Below are positions 43,309 through 51,782 of a DNA stretch of 64,000 bases, piece after piece. Made by a program: the position numbers and the translations under genes. The notes beneath the pieces were generated by a model that saw nothing but the letters and a program-made list of their open reading frames with translations, had not been told where the DNA came from and ran no database searches. The stretch lies in assembly GCF_000482745.1 (NCBI RefSeq), contig NZ_AXWQ01000005.1, positions 1 through 64,000 of the forward strand. Direction: 5' to 3'. How positions within the stretch are numbered: the stretch's first letter is position 1; every line of letters begins with the position of its first letter. Source of the stretch: Oleidesulfovibrio alaskensis DSM 16109 (GTDB lineage: Bacteria > Desulfobacterota > Desulfovibrionia > Desulfovibrionales > Desulfovibrionaceae).

Positions 43309-43692
43309 ATGAATATTCCCGCAGAACTGAAGTTCTCGAAAAGTCATGAATGGGTCCGCCTTGAAGGCGATGAGGCAGTTATCGGCATAACCGAGTTTGC
43401 TCAGGAACAGCTGGGCGATCTTACTTTCATTGAACTGCCCGCCGCAGGCGATACCCTGACAGCAGGCGAAGAAATGGGGTCCGTCGAGTCCGTCAAAGCC
43501 GCAAGTGAACTGTACGCACCTGTCTCCGGCGAAGTGACAGAGGTGAACCTGCACCTTGAAGATGCTCCCGAAGCCGTAAACGAATCGCCCTACGACAAAG
43601 GCTGGATGCTGAAGGTCAAAGTGTCTGCCGTGGCTGACAGTCTGCTTTCCGCAGAAGAATACGCAGCCCTCATCGAAAGCGAAGCGCACTAG
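43309..43692 (+). CDS. gcvH: Glycine cleavage system H protein
   Basis: A 127-residue lipoyl carrier that shuttles the aminomethyl group between P, T and L proteins. The start is the ATG at 43309 after AGGAGAAG. KFSKSHEWVR opens the domain, and the lipoyl-accepting lysine is Lys63 in SVESVKAASE. It is the first gene of the operon gcvH-gcvPA-gcvPB-lpd. No glycine riboswitch was recognised in the leader. Confidence 0.97.
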   Translation: MNIPAELKFSKSHEWVRLEGDEAVIGITEFAQEQLGDLTFIELPAAGDTLTAGEEMGSVESVKAASELYAPVSGEVTEVNLHLEDAPEAVNESPYDKGWMLKVKVSAVADSLLSAEEYAALIESEAH

Positions 43693-43710
43693 GCCGCAAG
43701 GAGAACTTTC

Positions 43711-45042
43711 ATGCCCTACACTCCGCACACTCCCGAAGAAATCCGCCAGATGCTGGATGTCATCGGGGTGAAAAGCATTGATGACCTGTTTGCTGAAATA
43801 CCGCCCGAAATGCAGCCGCGCAGCTTTGATATTCCGGAAGGAATGAGCGAGATGGAAGTCTGCGCCCGCATCCAGCGCATGGCCGCAAAAAACCGTATAG
43901 ATCTTGTCAGCTATCTGGGAGCTGGGTTCTACGATCATCACATTCCCAAAGCTGTGGACAACCTTGTTTCGCGGGGTGAGTTTTATACGGCGTACACCCC
44001 CTACCAGCCCGAAGCATCACAGGGAACCCTGCAGGCCATTTTTGAATACCAGACCGCCGTCTGCCGCCTGATGGAAATGGAAGTGGCTAACGCCTCGGTA
44101 TATGACGGCGGTTCGGCCATTTTCGAGGCCATGATGATGGCCGCCAGGGCAACCAGACGCAGCAAGCTTGTCATTGATGAAGCCCTGAGCCCCATCTACC
44201 GCACCATGCTTGCCTCGTACACGTCCAACCTGAATATGGAACTGGTGACCGTTGCGCACAACGAAGGCCGGTCGGACAAACAGGCGCTGATGGATGCCGT
44301 AGACGATAAATGCGCTGCTGTGGTGGTACAGAACCCCAACTTCTTCGGGGCGGTGGATGATTTTACCGAACTGTTCACCCACGCCCGTTCCTGCAACGCT
44401 CTGGGAGTGATTTCCGTTTATCCGGTCATGCAGTCTGTGCTCAAAACCCCCGGTGAGATGGGCGCGGATATCGCCGTTGCAGACGGACAGTCGCTGGGGA
44501 TGCCCCTGAGCTTCGGCGGCCCCTATCTGGGCATAATGACCTGCACCAAAAAACTGGCGCGGCAGATTCCGGGCAGAATAGCCGGACGAACAAAAGATGT
44601 GGACGGCAAAACCGGATATGTGCTGACGCTGCAGGCACGTGAACAGCATATCCGCAGGGCCAAGGCCACTTCGAACATATGCTCCAATCAGGCGCTGTGC
44701 GCGCTGAGAGCTATCATCCACATGTGCCTGACAGGCCCTGAGGGCCTGGTCCGCACCGCAGAGCTGAGCATGGAGCGCGCTCATTATGCCGCAGACAGAC
44801 TCACGGCTCTGCCGGGCGTTTCACTGCTGCACGATGCCCCGTTCTGCAACGAATTCGCTTTGCGGCTGCCGGTCAGCGCCTATGATGTTGTGGACCGGCT
44901 GGTAAACCATGGTGTCGTTCCCGGTTTCCCGCTGGGCGGATACTACGCCGGCATGGATGACGTGCTGCTTGTGGCATGCACTGAAAAGCATTCATTTGAA
45001 CAGATCGGCATAATGGCTGAACTGGTGGGAGGCATGCTCTAA
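43711..45042 (+). CDS. gcvPA: Glycine dehydrogenase (decarboxylating) subunit 1
   Basis: This 443-residue protein is the N-terminal half of the split P protein, which with subunit 2 decarboxylates glycine using pyridoxal phosphate. It has YTPYQPEASQGTLQAIFEYQ, SVYDGGSAIFEA and SFGGPYLG. Split P proteins are typical of anaerobes and Gram-positives. Its stop overlaps the start of gcvPB by one base (TAATG), which fits equal production of the two subunits. Confidence 0.97.
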   Translation: MPYTPHTPEEIRQMLDVIGVKSIDDLFAEIPPEMQPRSFDIPEGMSEMEVCARIQRMAAKNRIDLVSYLGAGFYDHHIPKAVDNLVSRGEFYTAYTPYQPEASQGTLQAIFEYQTAVCRLMEMEVANASVYDGGSAIFEAMMMAARATRRSKLVIDEALSPIYRTMLASYTSNLNMELVTVAHNEGRSDKQALMDAVDDKCAAVVVQNPNFFGAVDDFTELFTHARSCNALGVISVYPVMQSVLKTPGEMGADIAVADGQSLGMPLSFGGPYLGIMTCTKKLARQIPGRIAGRTKDVDGKTGYVLTLQAREQHIRRAKATSNICSNQALCALRAIIHMCLTGPEGLVRTAELSMERAHYAADRLTALPGVSLLHDAPFCNEFALRLPVSAYDVVDRLVNHGVVPGFPLGGYYAGMDDVLLVACTEKHSFEQIGIMAELVGGML

Positions 45043-46487
45043 TGAAGACCGTATTTTCACAGTCTGTACCGGGCCGCATGGCCTGCGTTCCCCCCGAAGC
45101 AGAAGAGCACGCAGCCGACTTCATCCCGAAGAACCTGCTGCGTACCCGACGTCCCGCTCTGCCTGAGCTGAGCGAACTTGATGTGGTACGCCACTTCACC
45201 CGCCTCAGCCGTCTTAATTACAGCGTGGACAGCAATTTCTATCCTCTCGGGTCGTGCACCATGAAGTACAACCCGAAATTCACCGAACCGCTGGCCGCTT
45301 TGCCCGGCTTTACCGAACTGCATCCTCTGATGGCACAGATTAAAAGTGCAGGCCTGTACACGCAGGGAGCTCTTGAAGTCATGTACGAAACAGAGCGCCT
45401 GCTGTGCGAAATCAACGGGATGCATGCATTCACCCTGCATCCCATGGCCGGTGCTCATGGTGAACTGACCGGCGTAATGCTTATCGCGGCCTATCACCGT
45501 GATAAGGGGAACAAAAAAACAAAGATCATCTGCCCTGATTCGGCCCACGGCACCAACCCTGCTTCCGCTGCGCTGGGCGGCTACGAAGTGGTCAACGTGG
45601 AATCAAAAGACGGCATAGTCGATCCGGAAGCTCTGGAGGCCGTGCTGGACAACGACGTGGCCGCCGTGATGATGACCTGCCCCAACACGCTTGGACTGTT
45701 CGAAAAACACCTGCCAAGAATTGTGGAAAAACTGCGCTCGGTTGATGCTCTGCTGTATTATGACGGCGCCAACCTGAACGCGATCATGGGTAAAATGCGC
45801 GTAGGCGATGTCGGATTTGATGTCGTGCACCTGAACCTGCACAAAACATTCGGCACCCCGCACGGTGGCGGCGGCCCCGGCAGCGGTCCCGTTGGCGTCA
45901 GCGAGCGGCTGGAACCCTATCTGCCGGTTTCCCGCGTTGACAGACTTCGCGACGGACGCCTGTTCCTCAACTACGATTACCCCAAATCCATAGGGTACAT
46001 GGCTCCCTTTTACGGTAACTTCGGTGTGTACATCAAAGCGCTGGCCTACATCATGCGTCTGGGCAGAGAAGGAATACCCAAAGCCGCCGAACTGGCTGTG
46101 CTGAACGCCAACTACCTGCGCAAAAAGCTGGAACAGTATATAACCATACCCTATAACCGCATATGCATGCATGAATTCGTGGCTTCCGCCTGTGACAAGG
46201 CTGAATGCGGTGTGCGTGCGCTGGATATAGCCAAAGGTCTGCTGGATAAAGGCTATCATGCTCCGACGATTTACTTCCCGCTGATTGTCAAAGAATGCCT
46301 GATGTTTGAACCCACAGAGACTGAAAGCAAGGAAACGCTTGATACGTTTGTGGATGATCTTGCAGCCATACTGAAAGAAGGTGAGCAGAATCCCGAAGCT
46401 CTGCATCAGGCTCCGCTCACCACGCCCGTCCGCCGGCTTGATGAAACACTGGCCGCGCGCAGCATGGTGCTGACAGATGACGCATGA
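45042..46487 (+). CDS. gcvPB: Glycine dehydrogenase (decarboxylating) subunit 2
   Basis: The 481-residue C-terminal half of the P protein. SNFYPLGSCTMKYNPK and MAGAHGELTG open the fold; the pyridoxal phosphate lysine is Lys268 in NLHKTFGTPHGGGGPG. Its C-terminus overlaps the lipoamide dehydrogenase start by 11 bases, so all four genes form one transcript. Confidence 0.97.
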   Translation: MKTVFSQSVPGRMACVPPEAEEHAADFIPKNLLRTRRPALPELSELDVVRHFTRLSRLNYSVDSNFYPLGSCTMKYNPKFTEPLAALPGFTELHPLMAQIKSAGLYTQGALEVMYETERLLCEINGMHAFTLHPMAGAHGELTGVMLIAAYHRDKGNKKTKIICPDSAHGTNPASAALGGYEVVNVESKDGIVDPEALEAVLDNDVAAVMMTCPNTLGLFEKHLPRIVEKLRSVDALLYYDGANLNAIMGKMRVGDVGFDVVHLNLHKTFGTPHGGGGPGSGPVGVSERLEPYLPVSRVDRLRDGRLFLNYDYPKSIGYMAPFYGNFGVYIKALAYIMRLGREGIPKAAELAVLNANYLRKKLEQYITIPYNRICMHEFVASACDKAECGVRALDIAKGLLDKGYHAPTIYFPLIVKECLMFEPTETESKETLDTFVDDLAAILKEGEQNPEALHQAPLTTPVRRLDETLAARSMVLTDDA

Positions 46488-47859
46488 ACAATATGATCTG
46501 GTCATTATAGGGGCCGGTCCCGGCGGAAGCCGGGCGGCCCTTGACGCGGCAGCGGCGGGTATGCGCACGGCACTGGTGGAAAAAGCTGACGCCGGAGGAA
46601 CATGCCTTAACTGGGGATGCATCCCCACAAAGTTTCTCCTCGGAGGAACAGCCGCCGTCCCGCTGCTGCAGATTCAGAAAAAATACAAGGCCGCCGGTGG
46701 CGATGTACACCTGTCGCTGGCGGCGCTGCATCAACGTAAAGACCGTTTTATCAAGGGAACACGCCAGAATCTGGTGAAGCAGCTGACGCAGGCCGGAGTA
46801 AACTTCATTACCGGCGCGGCAAGCTTTGCCGGACCCCGCACTGTGGTCGTGGAAAAAGAAGACGGTTCCTCTCTGCTTGAATTTGAAAACCTCATTCTTG
46901 CAGCCGGCTCTGAACCGGCCTCTTTTCCCGGTCTGATTCCGGACGGAAACTGCGTGCTGCATTCTTCGCACATACTGCAGCTCGAAACACCGCCGCAAAG
47001 TCTTATTATTGTAGGCGGCGGAGCCATTGGCCTTGAAATGGGCGACCTTTTCGCGCGGTTCGGCACACAGATAACCATTGTCGAAGCACTGCCGCACCTT
47101 GTGCCGGCAGAAGACGGCGATATAGCAGACGCTCTTACCAAAGCGCTGAAGCGCGAAGGATGGACCGTACATACCGGTCGCCGTGTACGTTCGCTGGTCA
47201 CTGACGAGGAAGGCGCGTTGCTCACTTTTGAGGACGGCACAGCCATCCGTGCGGATAAAGCTCTGATGGCAGCCGGAAGAAGCCCCGCCACTGCCGCTCT
47301 GCACCCTGAAAAAGCAGGCATAATGACAGACGGCAGAGGCTGGATAAGTACTGATAATTTTCTGCAGGCAGCAGAAAATATATACGCCGTCGGCGACGTG
47401 AACGGGCGCACCCTGCTGGCCCATGCAGCGGAACATCAGGCACGGTACGTTGTTTCACGGCTGCGTGGTCTGACCGCCGCGGAATACCCGGCTCCTGTCA
47501 TGCCTTCGTGTGTCTACGGGCACATGGAGGTTATGCGCACCGGTGCCACCGCCAAGGAACTGACGGCACAGGGCATCTCCGTGTCGGTCTCACGCGCTCC
47601 GCTGGCTTCTAACGCCATAGCGCAGTCCTGCGGGGCCACTCAGGGGTTCGTAAAAGCTGTCTGGGCTGCCGGCAACGGCACTCCCGAACTGCGGGGAATC
47701 GCTGCCACGGGGCACGGAGTCTCGCATCTGGTTGGTTTGGCCACAGTCATGGTACAGCAGCGATGGCGCCGTGAAAATATTCACGACATAATCTATGCGC
47801 ACCCTACACTGGACGAAGCTCTTGAAGCCGCACTGAGCGCTCCGCTTGAAAATGCGTGA
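46477..47859 (+). CDS. lpdA: Dihydrolipoamide dehydrogenase (L protein)
   Basis: The 460-residue flavoprotein reoxidises the dihydrolipoyl group of GcvH with NAD. FAD-binding VIIGAGPGGSRAA is at residues 9-21; the redox-active pair is Cys43 and Cys48 in GGTCLNWGCIPTK; the NAD-binding motif is IVGGGAIGLEMG; the C-terminal active-site region includes GHGVSHLVGL and HAHPTL-like YAHPTLDEAL. In the last of these the His-Pro that supplies the catalytic base is preserved. It ends the operon and is followed by a terminator; the T protein gene is not in this cluster. Confidence 0.94.
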   Translation: MTHEQYDLVIIGAGPGGSRAALDAAAAGMRTALVEKADAGGTCLNWGCIPTKFLLGGTAAVPLLQIQKKYKAAGGDVHLSLAALHQRKDRFIKGTRQNLVKQLTQAGVNFITGAASFAGPRTVVVEKEDGSSLLEFENLILAAGSEPASFPGLIPDGNCVLHSSHILQLETPPQSLIIVGGGAIGLEMGDLFARFGTQITIVEALPHLVPAEDGDIADALTKALKREGWTVHTGRRVRSLVTDEEGALLTFEDGTAIRADKALMAAGRSPATAALHPEKAGIMTDGRGWISTDNFLQAAENIYAVGDVNGRTLLAHAAEHQARYVVSRLRGLTAAEYPAPVMPSCVYGHMEVMRTGATAKELTAQGISVSVSRAPLASNAIAQSCGATQGFVKAVWAAGNGTPELRGIAATGHGVSHLVGLATVMVQQRWRRENIHDIIYAHPTLDEALEAALSAPLENA

Positions 47860-47863
47860 ACAG

Positions 47864-47895
47864 GAGGCAGCACAAAAAGTGCTGCCTCTTTTTTC
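47864..47895 (+). terminator. Terminator after the gcv operon
   Basis: GAGGCAGCAC, loop aaaaa, GTGCTGCCTC, then TTTTTT. Confidence 0.9.
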
Positions 47896-47903
47896 TTTTA
47901 GTG

Positions 47904-47932
47904 TTGTCACAATAAAGTATTCGCGCTATGTT
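47904..47932 (+). promoter_or_regulatory. Sigma-70-type promoter for the VWA-OmpA gene
   Basis: TTGTCA and TATGTT are separated by exactly 17 bases, placed about 50 bases upstream of the ATG at 47992. Confidence 0.55.
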
Positions 47933-47991
47933 TTTCACCATCAGTATCGGCCGTAACTAATTTTTTCATTATTCCATCTGGAGGTATAGTT

Positions 47992-49050
47992 ATGAAACTA
48001 ACACTCAAACCTGTCTTCATGTTCCTGCTGGCCATGCTGATCATGGCTCCGGCATTTTCCCATGCAGCGGACATGGAGTACATCCCCAAAATTGCCAGCT
48101 TCGACTTTTTTGTCGATGATTCCGGCTCTATGATGATGACTCATCAGAAGCTGGATAAACCGAAAATCGAAGTGGCCAAAGACGTGCTCAGCAAGATCAA
48201 CAATGCAATACCTGCGCTGAAATACAACGCAAGCATGCATATGTTTGCTCCTTACGAAGAAGTGGTACCTTACGGTCCCTACTCCAAAAGCGGCTTTGAG
48301 CAGGGCATCATGAGCCTGAAGGCCGACAAGGAGATCTTTGCCCGCCGTACCCCCATGGGGGACGGTCTTAACATGCTGCGCCCCGCAGCGGACAATATGG
48401 CCCGCAATGCCGCTGTCATCATAGTCAGCGACGGCGAATCCAACTTCGGCAGCGACCCCGTTGCTCAGGCACAGGCACTGTACGAAAGCGCTCCCGGTCT
48501 CTGCCTGCATGTGGTTTCCGTTGCCGAAACTGAAGCAGGCAAAGCCGTGCTTGACCGTATTGCCGCGCTGAAAGGCTGCTCCGTAACTGCCGATGCAGCA
48601 ACCCTGCTGGCTGATGAGCAAGCACTGAACGGCTTTGTCAAAGACGTCTTCTACGACACCCGTGAAGTGAAAAAGGCACCTGCCCCCGCTCCGGTTGTCA
48701 CCCCCGAAACTGAAGAAGTCATCGTTCTGCGCAGTGTCCAGTTTGCTTTTGACTCTGCAGAAATCAGCAATGAGGCCGAAGATGTGCTGACCGAAGCCGC
48801 AACGCTGATCGAAGAACATGCCGGCAAGCAGGTTACTCTTGCAGGTCACACCGACAGCACCGGCCCCGAAGCGTACAACCAGAAGCTCTCTCAGCGCCGA
48901 GCTGAATCGGTTAAGGCATTTCTTGCCAAAGAGGGAGTTGACGCCAATCGCATCAAGGCCGTAGGATTCGGCGAAAGCGAACCCAAGTTCGACAACAATA
49001 CCGCCGAAGGAAGAAAGCTGAACAGAAGGGTTGAAATCACCTTCAAGTAA
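47992..49050 (+). CDS. Exported VWA-OmpA family protein
   Basis: A 352-residue protein with a signal peptide ending near residue 24 (APAFSHAAD). Residues 35-210 resemble a von Willebrand factor A domain: FFVDDSGSMM is the metal site, followed by RRTPMGDGLNML and IIVSDGESNFG. After a short Pro/Ala linker, residues 240-352 are an OmpA-type peptidoglycan-binding domain (VQFAFDSAEISNEAE, AGHTDSTGPEAYN, RRAESVKAFL). It is probably anchored to the cell wall in the periplasm. The partner bound by the VWA domain is unknown. It has its own promoter and terminator. Confidence 0.9.
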   Translation: MKLTLKPVFMFLLAMLIMAPAFSHAADMEYIPKIASFDFFVDDSGSMMMTHQKLDKPKIEVAKDVLSKINNAIPALKYNASMHMFAPYEEVVPYGPYSKSGFEQGIMSLKADKEIFARRTPMGDGLNMLRPAADNMARNAAVIIVSDGESNFGSDPVAQAQALYESAPGLCLHVVSVAETEAGKAVLDRIAALKGCSVTADAATLLADEQALNGFVKDVFYDTREVKKAPAPAPVVTPETEEVIVLRSVQFAFDSAEISNEAEDVLTEAATLIEEHAGKQVTLAGHTDSTGPEAYNQKLSQRRAESVKAFLAKEGVDANRIKAVGFGESEPKFDNNTAEGRKLNRRVEITFK

Positions 49051-49070
49051 GGCTTGTAATCGCTAATAAA

Positions 49071-49104
49071 AACAGCCCGGCGGAATCCCGCCGGGCTGTT
49101 TTGC
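49071..49104 (+). terminator. Terminator after the VWA-OmpA gene
   Basis: AACAGCCCGGCGG, loop aat, matching CCGCCGGGCTGTT, then TT. Confidence 0.85.
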
Positions 49105-49134
49105 ATCAACACGTTTGCCGGAGACGACAGCAAC

Positions 49135-49566
49135 ATGAAACTGTTCATGGCCCTTACACTAAGTATCACCTTGCTTGCCGCCACCGCTTTTGCAGGTCAG
49201 GACCCTTCATCTGCGGTAAATCTGCCGCCGGAAAATCCGGCAGTAGCCGCTAAACTGGCCGCCTTTGCCAGCAGTAAAATGCAGGCAATCTGCGCCAACA
49301 TAAAACCTTCTCCCGATGCCAAGGAACTGGTGCAGGAAAATGGTGAATATGTGGCCAGATACCTGCTGGTTAACACCGACAACATGACCACAAAGGTCAA
49401 ACGCTCGGCTTCATCCGGAAAATACGTGGGAATCATCCGCTATCACGAGCTCGTATTTGAAGCCCGCGGCAAAACTCCCTCAGAGGCTCTCGGTGGAAAA
49501 TTCGACATGGTTAAAATGCGTCGGATAACAGAGATAGTGCGCTACAGCAAAGGCACATGGCTCTAA
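49135..49566 (+). CDS. Small exported protein of unknown function
   Basis: The 143-residue product has a signal peptide (residues 1-20, ending ATAFA). The mature part has a helical N-terminal half with two Cys-free amphipathic segments and a beta-rich C-terminal half (YVARYLLVNTD, YVGIIRYHELVFEA, ending VRYSKGTWL). I do not recognise the family. It is translated from its own ATG 30 bases after the previous terminator, so it needs a separate promoter in that gap; none is clear. A perfect terminator follows. Confidence 0.75.
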   Translation: MKLFMALTLSITLLAATAFAGQDPSSAVNLPPENPAVAAKLAAFASSKMQAICANIKPSPDAKELVQENGEYVARYLLVNTDNMTTKVKRSASSGKYVGIIRYHELVFEARGKTPSEALGGKFDMVKMRRITEIVRYSKGTWL

Positions 49567-49580
49567 CCCCTCCTGCCGAG

Positions 49581-49611
49581 AAAAAAGGGACCGGAATTCC
49601 GGTCCCTTTTT
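49581..49611. terminator. Perfect palindromic bidirectional terminator
   Basis: AAAAAGGGACCGG and CCGGTCCCTTTTT flank the four-base loop aatt. With A and T runs on both arms it can end both this unit and the ferredoxin gene on the other strand. Confidence 0.9.
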
Positions 49612-49633
49612 CAATTGTCTTTCCCGCCTGAAA

Positions 49634-49846
49634 TCATTCATCATATTCAAAGCAGTCTTCAGGGCAAAAGGCGATCAGTTCTGCCACCACAGCGTCAGGT
49701 GCCACATCGGAAAGCAGCATGGGACGCTCGTCTCCCTCCACCCATGCCACATGATCCGGTGCAAGCTCAACACAGGCCCTGCACCCGCTGCAACCTGCGG
49801 TTATAAGAGAAAAATCTTTATCTGTATCGCGTCGTTCACTGCCCAT
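49634..49846 (-). CDS. Single-cluster ferredoxin
   Basis: A 70-residue ferredoxin. Cysteines in the pattern CSGCRACVELAP and, near the C-terminus, FCPEDC, are as expected for one [4Fe-4S] cluster (the fourth ligand being the Cys before Pro). The protein is acidic. Ribosome site GGGAGGT is four bases before the ATG. It probably donates electrons to an unidentified partner, as no oxidoreductase is adjacent. Confidence 0.88.
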   Translation of the reverse strand: MGSERRDTDKDFSLITAGCSGCRACVELAPDHVAWVEGDERPMLLSDVAPDAVVAELIAFCPEDCFEYDE

Positions 49847-49930
49847 GGGAACCTCCCTTATGGCCTGTAGAGTGTGCCATACCTATACTCAGATAAGAGC
49901 AGCAGCAGAACCTGACAAGAGGTACACCCG

Positions 49931-50269
49931 TCAGCTCAGGAACAGACTGACTTCATGCCGCAGGCAACATGCCTCCGTTTCAAGATTTTCCCAGGCTTTC
50001 TGCAGCAGGCTTTCTGCAGCGCCCTGCGTCATGGCAGCCTGTTCAAGACTGGCTGCGCAATGCTGCAACCCTGTGGCATAAATGGTTCCGGCAACTCCCT
50101 TCAGTGCATGGGCAGAGCGGTACAATTCGGTACGGCTGTCCCGGGAATACATGGTACTCATACGAAGCAGACGCTCGTCGAAGTCACTCATAAATATGGT
50201 CAGAATTTTCCTGACCGTATCTTCATTGCCGAATTTATTGCGCAGACGCGGGTAATCGATACAGCTCAT
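49931..50269 (-). CDS. Stand-alone Hpt domain protein
   Basis: This 112-residue protein is a single histidine phosphotransfer domain, with the phosphoacceptor His54 in RSAHALKGVAGTI. It could pass phosphate between a hybrid kinase and a response regulator. It lies downstream of the sigma-54 regulator and kinase pair in the same orientation, but a 139-base gap separates them, so cotranscription is uncertain. Confidence 0.88.
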   Translation of the reverse strand: MSCIDYPRLRNKFGNEDTVRKILTIFMSDFDERLLRMSTMYSRDSRTELYRSAHALKGVAGTIYATGLQHCAASLEQAAMTQGAAESLLQKAWENLETEACCLRHEVSLFLS

Positions 50270-50408
50270 AAAAAAGATAACCGTTTTGCTAAAAAACTAT
50301 CGCACGGCAGAGGCACGGACAGCAATCATGGCGCACCAAGCCCCGTGTCAAAAAAATACACATCCGGACAAGCCATGGGCCGCCGGGCAGCCCATGACGG
50401 AATCTGAA

Positions 50409-51782
50409 TCAGCTGCGCCGTGTCAGACCGAACTTCTTAAGCTTATATTGCAGTGTCCTGCGGCTTATACCTAGCGCATCGGCTGTTTTTTCGCGATGTC
50501 CGTTATGCGCTTCCAGCGCCTTGAGCAATGTTTCGCGCTCGGCATCGTCAAAAGACGGCACAAGAGCTGTGGAAACCATGCGCTGCGGTAAGGGGTCTCT
50601 GCGTTCTTCGACCTGCAGCAACTGGGCGGGCAACGACTCGGGCCCCAGAATATCAGACCTGCTCAGAATAAGAGCACGTTCAAGCACGTTTTCCAGTTCA
50701 CGCACATTACCCGGCCAGTGGTACGCCATAAGTGCATCCAGAAACTCCGGACTGACGCTGCGTACTTCCTTGCGGTTTTTGCGGCTCAGTTTATCTACAA
50801 GCCGGCTTACAAGCAGCGGAATATCATCAATGCGTTCACGCAGCGGCGGGGAAACCACCTCAAGCACGTTCAGGCGGAAAAACAGGTCTTCGCGGAAATC
50901 CCCCTGTTCGATAGCTTTACGCAGGTCGCGGTTTGTGGCTGCCACAATGCGCACATCCACATCAACGGGCCGGACGGAACCCAGCGGTTCGATAACCCGT
51001 TCCTGCAGCGCACGCAGCAGTTTTGCCTGCAGTTCAACGGGCATTTCACCTATTTCATCCAGAAAGAGAGTGCCACCGCGTGCCAGCTGAAAACGGCCGG
51101 GCTTATCCTTTACGGCACCGGTAAAAGCGCCTTTGACATAGCCGAACAATTCGCTTTCCAGCAGGTTGCCCGGCAACGCTGCGCAGTTGACTTTCACCAG
51201 TGTTTTTTCGCGGCGCAGGCTTGCATCGTGCAGAGCTTCGGCAATCAGTTCCTTGCCTGTTCCGGATTCACCCATAACAAGCACAGTAGCCTCGCTGGGA
51301 CCGGCCTGTCTGATAAAATCCAGCACCCGCAGCATGGCGGGGCTTGAACCCACAATTTTCTGAACAGGGTCTCCCTGCCCCAGCTTCTGGCGCAGATTCT
51401 GATTTTCTGCCAGCAGCAACGAATACTCCCATGCCTTTTCGAGCACTGCTGCCAGCTCGTCATTGTCTGCGGGCTTGCTCAGGTAGTCAAAAGCTCCTTT
51501 TTTCATGGCTTCAACAGCAGACCCGACAGTGCCGTATGCTGTAAGCATCACCACCGGCAATTGCGGATTGATATCCAGAATACGGGCCAGCGTCTCTTTG
51601 CCGTCCATACCCGGCATGCGCATATCCAGCAGAACCACATGCACAGAATCGGTTCCGAGAAAAGATAGCCCGTCTTCTCCGCTTGCGGCTTCAAAAACCT
51701 GCCATCCGTTGTCTTCCATAACCGCACGGACCATCAGGCGGTGGCCGGGCTCGTCGTCAATAACCAGCAATCGCTTGATCAT
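50409..51782 (-). CDS. Sigma-54-dependent response regulator (NtrC/ZraR type)
   Basis: A 457-residue activator. Receiver domain residues 1-120 with Asp53 (VVLLDMRMPGMDG); AAA+ domain about 140-380 with Walker A GESGTGKE, the sigma-54 contact loop GAFTGA, and Walker B GGTLFLDEIGEM; C-terminal Fis-type helix-turn-helix (EAHNGHREKTADALGISRRT). It is encoded downstream of its kinase, four-base overlap. The region upstream of the pair carries a sigma-54-like promoter and a repeat array that could be its own binding sites. Confidence 0.95.
   Translation of the reverse strand: MIKRLLVIDDEPGHRLMVRAVMEDNGWQVFEAASGEDGLSFLGTDSVHVVLLDMRMPGMDGKETLARILDINPQLPVVMLTAYGTVGSAVEAMKKGAFDYLSKPADNDELAAVLEKAWEYSLLLAENQNLRQKLGQGDPVQKIVGSSPAMLRVLDFIRQAGPSEATVLVMGESGTGKELIAEALHDASLRREKTLVKVNCAALPGNLLESELFGYVKGAFTGAVKDKPGRFQLARGGTLFLDEIGEMPVELQAKLLRALQERVIEPLGSVRPVDVDVRIVAATNRDLRKAIEQGDFREDLFFRLNVLEVVSPPLRERIDDIPLLVSRLVDKLSRKNRKEVRSVSPEFLDALMAYHWPGNVRELENVLERALILSRSDILGPESLPAQLLQVEERRDPLPQRMVSTALVPSFDDAERETLLKALEAHNGHREKTADALGISRRTLQYKLKKFGLTRRS

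Noticed and set aside
45603..46628. A long frame antisense to gcvPB
   Set aside because: It covers a conserved, clearly functional gene and has no protein family features.
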